Of a stretch of 13,876 nucleotides of DNA, positions 1 through 5,937 are shown piece after piece (positions within the stretch are counted from its first letter, which is position 1; the number at the start of each line of letters is the position of its first letter). A program made the translations under genes and the position numbers. The stretch is from NCBI GenBank assembly GCA_019308525.1, contig JAFDIC010000054.1:1-13876 (forward strand). Reading direction: 5' to 3'. A model generated the notes under the pieces. That model made no database searches. It saw nothing but the letters and a program-made list of their open reading frames with translations, and had not been told where the DNA came from. This DNA is from Deltaproteobacteria bacterium. GTDB taxonomy: Bacteria > Desulfobacterota > DSM-4660 > Desulfatiglandales > HGW-15.

Positions 1-409
1 GGACATAAAGGGTTGTGGGTCTTAATGCGTAGACCCTACCTTTCAGGCGTTGATGGAAGAGGACACCAATAGCGGCTGAAGTGAAAATCACACCGATGCC
101 TGTCAATGCGCCCGGCCCTCCTAGAGAAGCCCGATAACCGCTAGCCAGTGCAGAGGCAATAGAAGCCGGGAGCCATCCACCAAAGAGCCCAGCCATGGCA
201 AGGACTATGGGTCTGCCGTCAAAGATTACCCCGGGGGCGTATTGGAAGGGGAGCTTCATGCCTATGATGGCGACGCCACCGAAGAGCACCCCACACAGGA
301 TGTTGTTCTTTACCCTCCGGTCTTCCCTGCGAACCTTTACGAGGAGACCGTAGATGGCGCTCAGGGCCAATAGCAAAGCGATGTTTTGTATGAGGTCGAT
401 GATCATCAT
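1..409 (-). CDS. 5TM-LYT (LytS/YhcK-type) membrane receptor, N-terminal part, runs off window
   Basis: The protein starts at 409 and is cut by the window edge after about 136 residues. It begins MMIIDLIQNIALLLALSAIYG, then has a conserved stretch with GVLFGGVAIIGM, APGVIFDGRPIVLAMAGLFGGW and a GGPGALTG loop. These are hallmarks of the 5TM receptor domain of LytS/YhcK proteins, with about four hydrophobic segments visible. In this family the domain is the membrane sensor in front of a histidine kinase, a GGDEF diguanylate cyclase or PAS modules; the output domain lies outside the window, so the signalling type cannot be told. Two ATGs sit in tandem (409 and 406). AGGAG lies 4 bases before the first and 7 before the second, so either may be used. 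It lies downstream of the acyl-CoA dehydrogenase gene on the same strand with a 117-bp gap, so it may or may not be co-transcribed. Confidence 0.8.
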   Translation of the reverse strand, partial: MMIIDLIQNIALLLALSAIYGLLVKVRREDRRVKNNILCGVLFGGVAIIGMKLPFQYAPGVIFDGRPIVLAMAGLFGGWLPASIASALASGYRASLGGPGALTGIGVIFTSAAIGVLFHQRLKGRVYALRPTTLYV

Positions 410-526
410 CTTTCTCCTACCCAGGGGCCATTCCTTTCATTGGTAAAGTTTGGTCGCCGCTCAACAAGAGGTAATGACATTGCAGGGGCCACATCCTGCT
501 GAGAGGGGCATGGGAGGAAGAGGCTC
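410..526. other. Intergenic gap between acyl-CoA dehydrogenase and 5TM receptor gene
   Basis: This 117-bp gap holds the ribosome binding site of the 5TM receptor gene and a 9-bp direct repeat CAGGGGCCA at 422-430 and 483-491. I see no convincing promoter boxes or terminator. Confidence 0.4.
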
Positions 527-532
527 CTACAG
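523..532 (-). repeat. Solo terminus of the CTGTAGGAGC repeat family, overlapping a stop codon
   Basis: The minus strand reads CTGTAGGAGC, identical over 10 bases to the outer end of the two 81-bp repeats at 2071-2244. The acyl-CoA dehydrogenase stop TAG lies inside it. The rest of the repeat is absent, so it is either a remnant or chance. Confidence 0.4.
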
Positions 533-1732
533 TAGGACGGAATCAATGAATTCGAGGTTCAGCTTTCTTAGTATCCGAACGATGTTGTTCAGCTGGATCT
601 CCACGGTTCCCTCGTATATCTCCGCGATACGATTGTCCCTGTAGCGCCTCTCCACGTCCTGTTCCAGGAAATACCCATAACCGCCAAAGACCGTGATGGT
701 GTCATCAATGATCTGCTTGGCGGTTTCAGGCACGTGGTGTTTGACGATGGAAGTGAACAGGGGCACGGTTTCAGAATCTTTTCCCCCTCCCTGGTCGCAG
801 AGCCAGGCAGCATAATAGGTGAGCCACTTCAGGGATTGGATCTGGCTCCATGCTCGTGCAAGCTTGTGGCCTATTGCCTGGAAAGATAATATGGGCTTGC
901 GGAATTGTTCCCTCTTTCCGGCGTGGTCAAGGGCCTTGAGGAACGCGCCTTCTGCATTTCCAAGGGATTGTGCCGCTATTTCAACCCTGCTTTCGTCCAG
1001 GAACTCAAGCACGTTCTTCAGACCCCGGCCCCTCTCTCCCAGGATGTTCTCCTTCGGCACCTTCAGGTCCTTGAAGACGAGTTCACCGCTCGATGTCATC
1101 CTTATCCCCATTTTGTTGGGGATTTCGTTGATCTCCAGTTCTCCGCCCAGCCAGGTGGCTGGATCCCTCTCTACCAGAAGGGTTGTCATTCCCTGGCCAG
1201 GGGATGCGCTTTCATCTTCCTGGGCCAGGACGATAAAGAAGTCGGCGTAGGCAGCATTGGTCGTAAAAATCTTTGATCCATTGAGAACCAAGGCGGCTTT
1301 CTCCTCCTTCACGGTCGTCTCCATCCTTGTCAGGTCACTCCCGTGGTTGGGCTCCGTGAATGAGACAGCGGATACCCAGTCCCCCTGGGTCACGGGGCTG
1401 AGGAATTTCTTCTGCTGCTCAGGGGTCCCGATAACCTTCACGATCTTGGCAGGGAGAAACCCAAGGTGTATGGCCATTCCTATCCCAGAGTCCGCCTTGC
1501 AGAATTCTTCCACTACAAGAGCGTTTTCAAGGACGCCAAGGCCTCCCCCACCAACCTCCTCAGGATAATCCAGACCGATGAAGCCCAGTTCTCCCGCCTT
1601 TTTGTAAAGGTCTCTGGGGAAGCGATGGGTAGATTCCAGCTCCTGGGCCACCTCGGCGCGAAATTCGCCCCTGGCGAATTCGGCCGCGGCCTTCTTGATG
1701 TCCTTCTGTTCCTTGTCAAGAGAAAAGTCCAT
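527..1732 (-). CDS. Acyl-CoA dehydrogenase
   Basis: This is a FAD-dependent acyl-CoA dehydrogenase of 401 residues, which introduces the alpha,beta double bond of an acyl-CoA and passes electrons to ETF. The full fold is present: N-terminal helical domain, the FAD/substrate signature SFTEPNHGSD near residues 125-135, the middle beta domain, and the C-terminal helical domain with FGGYGYFLEQDVERRYRDN. The catalytic base is predicted as Glu374 in IYEGTVEIQ, the position used by short/medium-chain and glutaryl-type enzymes. Substrate cannot be read from sequence. I chose ATG 1732 because the family N-terminus (MDFSLDKEQ) begins there and GGAG lies 9 bases upstream; a GTG at 1807 would add 25 residues that are not family-like. 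The end is odd: the TAG stop sits inside a 10-mer identical to the terminus of the palindromic repeats at 2071-2244. Confidence 0.95.
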   Translation of the reverse strand: MDFSLDKEQKDIKKAAAEFARGEFRAEVAQELESTHRFPRDLYKKAGELGFIGLDYPEEVGGGGLGVLENALVVEEFCKADSGIGMAIHLGFLPAKIVKVIGTPEQQKKFLSPVTQGDWVSAVSFTEPNHGSDLTRMETTVKEEKAALVLNGSKIFTTNAAYADFFIVLAQEDESASPGQGMTTLLVERDPATWLGGELEINEIPNKMGIRMTSSGELVFKDLKVPKENILGERGRGLKNVLEFLDESRVEIAAQSLGNAEGAFLKALDHAGKREQFRKPILSFQAIGHKLARAWSQIQSLKWLTYYAAWLCDQGGGKDSETVPLFTSIVKHHVPETAKQIIDDTITVFGGYGYFLEQDVERRYRDNRIAEIYEGTVEIQLNNIVRILRKLNLEFIDSVLL

Positions 1733-1848
1733 TTGTAAGCTCTCCGCTAAGTAAGCTTCGATCCCTGTCCTGGCCTCCCGGCATGTCTGGACAGAGGCCT
1801 GACGCACCTCAAAGATAGGTGGGGTAAGAGGAAGATGCTTAAGTCCTG
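1733..1848 (-). promoter_or_regulatory. Leader of the acyl-CoA dehydrogenase gene with two mutually exclusive stems
   Basis: GGAG at 1742-1745 sets the dehydrogenase start. Further upstream on the minus strand, GGCCTC followed by the overlapping CTGTCC is met downstream by GAGGCC and then GGACAG. The two 6-bp pairings interleave, so they must form either alternatively or as a pseudoknot. No strong sigma70 boxes were seen. A regulatory role is conjecture. Confidence 0.3.
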
Positions 1849-2031
1849 CTAGGAAGAGAGGAATCCCTTCCTCCCACTGCCCTTTCTTCGATCTCGTCCG
1901 GTCCTTCTTTCGGGAATGTGGGCATGGTAGGAGAATCGCCTTCTCTCGATCATTGAGCGCCTTTCGACAATACCGAAGGCGTGAAGAGGATTTTTTCTCC
2001 TATCCTGTTCCTCGTGGTGCAATTTGTCCAT
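1849..2031 (-). CDS. 60-residue Arg-rich ERR/DRR repeat microprotein
   Basis: This is a small, very basic protein built from repeats of an E/D-R-R unit: QDRR at 9-12, VERRSMIERRR at 22-32 and PERRTGRDRR at 40-49. No enzymatic domain, signal peptide or membrane segment is visible. The same PERR(S/T) lead-in occurs at residues 11-15 of the PilZ-like protein encoded just upstream, where it forms the start of the c-di-GMP-contacting RxxxR region. Short proteins with this repeat are frequent in deltaproteobacteria near PilZ genes (my recollection, not checked). The ATG at 2031 has GGAG 8 bases upstream, which supports real translation. It might be a degenerate PilZ lead-in fragment, a nucleic-acid-binding peptide or a partner of PilZ proteins; no function can be assigned. 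Confidence 0.6.
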   Translation of the reverse strand: MDKLHHEEQDRRKNPLHAFGIVERRSMIERRRFSYHAHIPERRTGRDRRKGSGRKGFLSS

Positions 2032-2070
2032 TTGCCATTCTCCGGCATCGGTCTATATTTATCTTTTCCA

Positions 2071-2151
2071 CCTGTAGGAGCAGCTTGTAGCTTCGATCCG
2101 GGGCATCTGCCAAGCACAATGATCTATCGCGACTATAAGTCGCTCCTACAG
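2071..2151. repeat. 81-bp palindrome-ended intergenic repeat, copy 1 (REP/MITE-like)
   Basis: The element is bounded by perfect 10-bp inverted termini CTGTAGGAGC / GCTCCTACAG. Inside, the left part has AGCT-tgt-AGCT and the right part has GCGAC-tataa-GTCGC, a perfect 5-bp stem. The termini resemble TGTAGGAGC-type REP elements widespread in proteobacteria. No transposase lies in the window. Confidence 0.85.
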
Positions 2152-2163
2152 CGGGAGTAAAGA

Positions 2164-2244
2164 CCTGTAGGAGCAGCTTGTAGCTTCGATCCGGGGCATC
2201 TGCCAAGCACAATGATCTATCGCGGCTATGAGGCGCTCCTACAG
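2164..2244. repeat. 81-bp palindrome-ended intergenic repeat, copy 2 (direct tandem)
   Basis: This is a direct copy of 2071-2151, 93 bp downstream with a 12-bp spacer. It matches at 78 of 81 positions. All three changes fall in the right-hand hairpin, where the 5-bp stem of copy 1 is interrupted by one G/G mismatch. The pair forms a BIME-like unit between the PilZ-like gene and the ERR/DRR microprotein gene. Confidence 0.85.
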
Positions 2245-2264
2245 GGAAAAATCAGAGATGGGAT

Positions 2265-2301
2265 CCTCCTGGCCCCAGGACAGATAATAGGGACCAGGAG
2301 G
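2265..2301 (-). terminator. Terminator-like hairpin after the kinase/PilZ operon
   Basis: A 12-bp stem (2265-2276 with 2290-2301, one G-U wobble) encloses a 13-base loop, starting 13 bp past the PilZ stop. On the minus strand a run of five T follows only about 13 bases after the stem, so intrinsic termination is plausible but not textbook. Confidence 0.5.
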
Positions 2302-2314
2302 CCTCTCAAGATTT

Positions 2315-2671
2315 TCATGGCTCAATACCTCTTTCCAGGAACTCCAGGCCTACCAGGCAGTACTCCTTCCCAGCAGTGCCCTCCTGGTTGGTTACATGCT
2401 TTACTGAAGCCCCAACATGGATCACGGGGAAACCGGTGTCGCTCGGATAATACATGAGGTGTAGGACTGGACTTGATCTCAGCATGGGTAGAATGTCCGA
2501 GCCCTTTTCAACGAGCAATGAGATGGATTTTCCTGCTCGATCCCATATCGTAACGTCATAAGAGCCCTTGAAGCGGTCAAGGGAGCACCTGCACCTGCAC
2601 CGTCTGTTGACCATAAGTCTGGGCTCTGACCTCCTTTCCGGCACGAAAACACTGGCAGCGTTGTGTTCCAT
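2315..2671 (-). CDS. Small single-domain PilZ-like protein
   Basis: This is a 118-residue soluble protein. The N-terminal VPERRSEPR carries the RxxxR half of the PilZ c-di-GMP site (Arg14, Arg18), followed by beta-rich sequence with a YDVTIWDRAGKSISLLV strand pair, an LMYYP segment and a C-terminal CLVGLEFLE strand, the usual layout of deltaproteobacterial stand-alone PilZ proteins. The second half of the site, DxSxxG, is replaced by D44-R-A-G-K-S49, so ligand binding is doubtful. It starts 10 bp after the histidine kinase stop, with AAGGAGG overlapping the kinase end and 5 bases before ATG: a tight two-gene operon and probably coupled translation. It may be a partner or effector of the kinase (inference). 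The stretch RRCRCRCS at 23-30 is unusual, with three cysteines alternating with arginine. Confidence 0.75.
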   Translation of the reverse strand: MEHNAASVFVPERRSEPRLMVNRRCRCRCSLDRFKGSYDVTIWDRAGKSISLLVEKGSDILPMLRSSPVLHLMYYPSDTGFPVIHVGASVKHVTNQEGTAGKEYCLVGLEFLERGIEP

Positions 2672-2681
2672 GAATCCTCCT

Positions 2682-5546
2682 TCATGCCCTCATTGTGGTC
2701 GATGGCAGGTAAAGAGCAAAAGCGGAACCCTTTTTTATGCGGCTTTCAACCTTTATGAAGCCCCGGTGATTCTTCACGACCCCATAGGCATAGGCAAGGC
2801 CCATGCCCAGTGCGTTCCCAATTCCCTTGGTGGTAAAAAAAGGCGCAAAACACTTCTCTTGGGTCTCCCTGTCCATGCCGACACCGCTATCCCTTACGAC
2901 AACCTTCACATACTTGCCCGTGGGGAGGTCAGGCGGCAGGTCCGAGGACCTGTCCAGAACAACATTTTTTGTCCCCAGGTAAAGGGTCCCTCCGTTGGGC
3001 ATTGCGTCACGGGCGTTTTTGAAGAGGTTCAGAAGGGTATCCATCATCTGGTCCCGGTCAACGTCCACGGTCCAGACCTCTTCTTCATATATTGTGCGGA
3101 TTTGCAGATTCTTTGCGGTTTTCCTGAACTGCAAGACGCTTTTCTCAATCAGGGTGTTCAAGTTTGTGGGCTGGACATTGTATTTTCCGCCGCCTGCAAA
3201 GCCCAGCAATTGTGTCGTCAGGGTGGATGCATTTCTCACGCAATGCTCTATCCCCCTGATGTGTTCATGACGGGGATCAGAGGGATCAGTGTCCATCAAA
3301 AGGAGGGACGTATGTCCCTGAATCCCCATCAGCAGGTTGTTGAAATTATGGGCTAAACCGGCTGCGAGGGTCCCGACTGCTTTCATTTCCGCGCCGTTGC
3401 CCCTGTGATCGTCGGACAGGGAGGCACTGCCGTGCTCCGAGGGTCCTGGAGATCTCTGCACCATCTTCAGTTCCCTTAAATGTTCCAGGTAGGTCTCCAT
3501 ATGGGACAGATTCAAAACCCAGAGCTTGTACTCTTTTTCTTCCGCGACGCCGTTCTCCTTCAGATAGTCGGGGGGATGAACCATGATTTGAACTTGATCC
3601 AGGCCCTCGTGAAAATTACTCACCTGGGCCAAGGCCTTGAAGAGGATATCTCGGGGAAGCAGGGAAGGAACCATGACTATGACCTTGATGGAATTCCAGG
3701 GCTGGAACAATTCCATGGCCTGGCCTGCGCTGGGTGCGATGATCACAGCGCACAGTTCTCCTTCGTGCCTCAGGGAATAGGTTCTCGTAACCAGGGAAGG
3801 AGCCGGCAGATCAAAGCTTGGGTCCCGGGCGACTTTCGCCCTTTCTTCGGAGTCAAGGGAGAGCGCACCCATGAAGAGACCGCCGGATATTCGATCGTAA
3901 AACCGGTTCAGTTCCCAATAGTCCATCCAGGAGCACTCTTTCATGGACCACCCTCGTGGGAGGGATCCTTCCCCCATGTTTTTCTTGAACATGATAAGGG
4001 AAAAGCGGTCAACGGAGCAGACCTTAGGGTTTCCACACATCCGGGCGAAGGCCTCATGGAGCTTTTCAGAGATTTCATCTCCCTTTTGATAAAAATGGAT
4101 GGCAAAATTTGATCTTGAAAAGGGCAACCGATGCATATCATGCAGATAGATCATAAGCTGTTCCAGGAGATTCAGGACGGCCCCTTGGCGCAGATCGCCT
4201 CCACCGGCCCTGTGGAACACCAGCCAGGCCCTCTCGTAGGCTTTCACCAGGGAGGCATAGGCGATAATTTGTCCGTTGTCCTTGTATGCAAGATGTTTTC
4301 CAAGTTCCGGCCTTTCCAAGAGGCCCCTTGGCAAGCCTTCTTTCAAATTCTGCTTATGTTGCCCTAGGATACTGTAAGTTTCAGGTTGAACCGCGCCCAC
4401 CTTGAAGAAGAACTCCCAGAGTTCCTCCTCCCCAACATATGTAGATACGGGAGAATTGGAATTGAGGAAATCAAACAGGATTTCGGACAGACGGGCGTAA
4501 TCCTCCATCTCCATGTCTAAGATGGAAATACCGCATCGGACCATGTCCCCCGGGGCTTCATGCCGATAAATAACCTGGGCGGCACAATTCATTGCCGCTG
4601 ATCCGGAGAAGTGAATTGTCATTTTCGGAATGATGAGTCCCGGTACAAGCACACCGCAATCTGCTTTCTCATGCACTGAAAATCCGGAAAGGGAGATATC
4701 GGTCGTCTGAAGGCGGAAGGTCCTATCAAAGAAGGGATGCTTGAAGGCCAGCGTGGGAGGTGGGTTCAACAGGATTCGGGGAGACCTGATATTCCTTTTC
4801 TTGAAACGATTGACACTGTTGGCAAGGGGTGTTAAGACGATTTCCCTTTCGGCCATCCCTGCACCCTGCCTCACAACACGGCAGGCCTGTGAAAAAAGGG
4901 GCTTTCCCTCGCGCTCCAGGTTGAGGAAGAAGGTCCCTTCTGAATTATACTCGTGAAAGGAACAGTAAGGCCCTGGTCTGATCCTTGTTCGAAAGGCCAG
5001 CGGGCTGAACTCCAGGAGTTCCCCCCTGGCCATGAAGCCACCCTGGGTAAGCGAGACCCCAATGTTTTCACAAGCGTAACGCCTGGCCTTCCTCTTCCCT
5101 GCAACCTGTCCCCTTTTCGATAGCTCAACCGTAAAGCCCTTTCCTGTTATCGAGCGTGGTACGACCGGAACAATTATGATTTCCTTGCCATCATCCAGGA
5201 TGAGATTGAGAAACCGGTATCTTTGAATGTCAAGGTCGGGAAGGTTTTCTCTGGACCATCGACAGGTCAGTTCAATGCCATCACAGGGCTCTGGATGGGC
5301 CTCGATAAGAATGCTGTCCTGGTATTTGGGGTGAGCCAATTGAAGAAAAATTGGCTTCTCCATGAAATGGATGTAATTCAGGGTGCTTATGAGAGATTGA
5401 ATATCAAGGGTCTCTGACGAGGAGAGATCTTTTCCGAGGGCTTCATGATGAAACAGCCGGGGTAAAACCACCGCCTCAGGGGGCAGACTGACCTCGGTCT
5501 TCTCGACTCTTTCCAGGAGGATTTCAGATGGCTTGGCACTTTCCAT
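2682..5546 (-). CDS. Cytosolic hybrid-architecture histidine kinase with two PilZ-like domains
   Basis: A 954-residue protein with no membrane segment or signal peptide. Residues about 45-140 resemble the N-terminal domain that precedes PilZ in YcgR-like proteins. PilZ-like domain 1 (about 150-240) has R152xxxR156 but ExSxxA at 179-184. PilZ-like domain 2 (about 245-360) has RNIRSPR at 251-257 and a perfect DISLSG (D283, S285, G288). Residues about 365-695 form two alpha/beta stretches that look GNAT-like to me, without a clear acetyl-CoA motif (low confidence). The kinase core is clear: H-box GLAHNFNNLL with His733, N-box LFKNARDAM (Asn844), G1 RDSGVGMD (Asp886), F-box APFFTTKGIG and G2 ALGMGLAYAYG. 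There is no receiver domain and no response regulator in the window. The ATG at 5546 is preceded by AGGAG 12 bases away, somewhat far. A strong promoter lies at 5627-5655, and a PilZ-like gene follows after 10 bp. Confidence 0.9.
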   Translation of the reverse strand: MESAKPSEILLERVEKTEVSLPPEAVVLPRLFHHEALGKDLSSSETLDIQSLISTLNYIHFMEKPIFLQLAHPKYQDSILIEAHPEPCDGIELTCRWSRENLPDLDIQRYRFLNLILDDGKEIIIVPVVPRSITGKGFTVELSKRGQVAGKRKARRYACENIGVSLTQGGFMARGELLEFSPLAFRTRIRPGPYCSFHEYNSEGTFFLNLEREGKPLFSQACRVVRQGAGMAEREIVLTPLANSVNRFKKRNIRSPRILLNPPPTLAFKHPFFDRTFRLQTTDISLSGFSVHEKADCGVLVPGLIIPKMTIHFSGSAAMNCAAQVIYRHEAPGDMVRCGISILDMEMEDYARLSEILFDFLNSNSPVSTYVGEEELWEFFFKVGAVQPETYSILGQHKQNLKEGLPRGLLERPELGKHLAYKDNGQIIAYASLVKAYERAWLVFHRAGGGDLRQGAVLNLLEQLMIYLHDMHRLPFSRSNFAIHFYQKGDEISEKLHEAFARMCGNPKVCSVDRFSLIMFKKNMGEGSLPRGWSMKECSWMDYWELNRFYDRISGGLFMGALSLDSEERAKVARDPSFDLPAPSLVTRTYSLRHEGELCAVIIAPSAGQAMELFQPWNSIKVIVMVPSLLPRDILFKALAQVSNFHEGLDQVQIMVHPPDYLKENGVAEEKEYKLWVLNLSHMETYLEHLRELKMVQRSPGPSEHGSASLSDDHRGNGAEMKAVGTLAAGLAHNFNNLLMGIQGHTSLLLMDTDPSDPRHEHIRGIEHCVRNASTLTTQLLGFAGGGKYNVQPTNLNTLIEKSVLQFRKTAKNLQIRTIYEEEVWTVDVDRDQMMDTLLNLFKNARDAMPNGGTLYLGTKNVVLDRSSDLPPDLPTGKYVKVVVRDSGVGMDRETQEKCFAPFFTTKGIGNALGMGLAYAYGVVKNHRGFIKVESRIKKGSAFALYLPSTTMRA

Positions 5547-5626
5547 GAAATGTCTCTTCTCCTGGGTACCTTCACGGGGTGCTGGATCCCGTGTACTACC
5601 GGAATAGTATTTAACAAGGTTGCCAG

Positions 5627-5655
5627 ATTGTACAACGTATTGTGCCCTTCGTCAA
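5627..5655 (-). promoter_or_regulatory. Sigma70-type promoter of the histidine kinase operon
   Basis: On the minus strand TTGACG (5655-5650), a 17-base spacer and TACAAT (5632-5627) match the consensus at 5/6 and 5/6. Transcription should begin near 5620, leaving a leader of about 74 bases. A short dyad ACAA-cgta-TTGT (5632-5643) overlaps the -10 edge and spacer and could be an operator. Confidence 0.65.
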
Positions 5656-5687
5656 GTAAAATACAATATATTGATGCTTAATGAACG

Positions 5688-5709
5688 ACCCCGCCGCAAG
5701 CAGCGGGGT
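5688..5709. repeat. GC-rich hairpin ACCCCGC/GCGGGGT
   Basis: A 7-bp stem ACCCCGC / GCGGGGT with an 8-base loop lies upstream of the kinase promoter and downstream of the radical SAM gene. Hairpins of this CCCCGCCGCAAGC...GCGGGG type recur in deltaproteobacterial intergenic regions (recollection). On the minus strand it could also terminate transcription from the radical SAM gene, but only loosely T-rich sequence follows. Confidence 0.55.
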
Positions 5710-5714
5710 AGCAA

Positions 5715-5805
5715 GAATTCAGAAGCCAGAATAAGACAACCATACAAAGGGCTTCATGTTAGTCTTGTACTTCTGGATTCTGACTCCTGGCTCCTGGATT
5801 CCTTA
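5715..5805. repeat. Inverted arms of a TTCTGRM heptamer repeat
   Basis: The right arm reads as consecutive heptamers TTCTGGA (5771), TTCTGAC (5778), TCCTGGC (5785), TCCTGGA (5792), then TTCC. The left arm, read on the minus strand, has TTCTGGC (5731-5725) and TTCTGAA (5724-5718). The arms 5715-5740 and 5758-5786 pair imperfectly, with AAGAC-AAC against GTT-a-GTCTT next to a 17-base loop, so a long hairpin is possible. Nothing here codes for protein. Confidence 0.65.
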
Positions 5806-5937
5806 AAGTCCATGACACATCCAGAGCTAATATACATAACCATACGCAGCAACCTGCGGGGAATTAAACCCAGAGAGAGATTAAGGCCCACATCTCCCCG
5901 TCCAGGCAGGAAGAATATAGCGGCTGGGGGACTTGAG
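5806..5937. other. Remaining part of the 391-bp gap 5547-5937
   Basis: No credible ORF or promoter is seen. A small hairpin CGCAG-caac-CTGCG (5845-5858), followed by GGGG, may be a degraded relative of the GC hairpin at 5688-5709. The radical SAM stop lies at 5938. Confidence 0.4.

Noticed and set aside
1733..1807. 25-residue N-terminal extension of the acyl-CoA dehydrogenase from a GTG
   Set aside because: The family N-terminus begins at ATG 1732, which has a good ribosome site; the extension is not family-like.
2000..2212. Minus-strand open frame spanning the tandem repeats, with an internally repeated peptide
   Set aside because: The repeated peptide simply reflects the duplicated 81-bp element; it has no ribosome site and overlaps the microprotein gene.
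2071..2244. CRISPR-like direct repeats
   Set aside because: Only two long copies with inverted termini and a 12-bp spacer; no array and no cas genes.
2568..3356. Plus-strand open frame of 262 codons opposite the PilZ gene start and the kinase core
   Set aside because: Antisense to conserved H-, N- and G-box coding sequence; no recognisable protein features.
3480..4112. Plus-strand open frame of 210 codons opposite the kinase middle region
   Set aside because: Shadow of the 954-residue kinase frame, with no ribosome site or family similarity.
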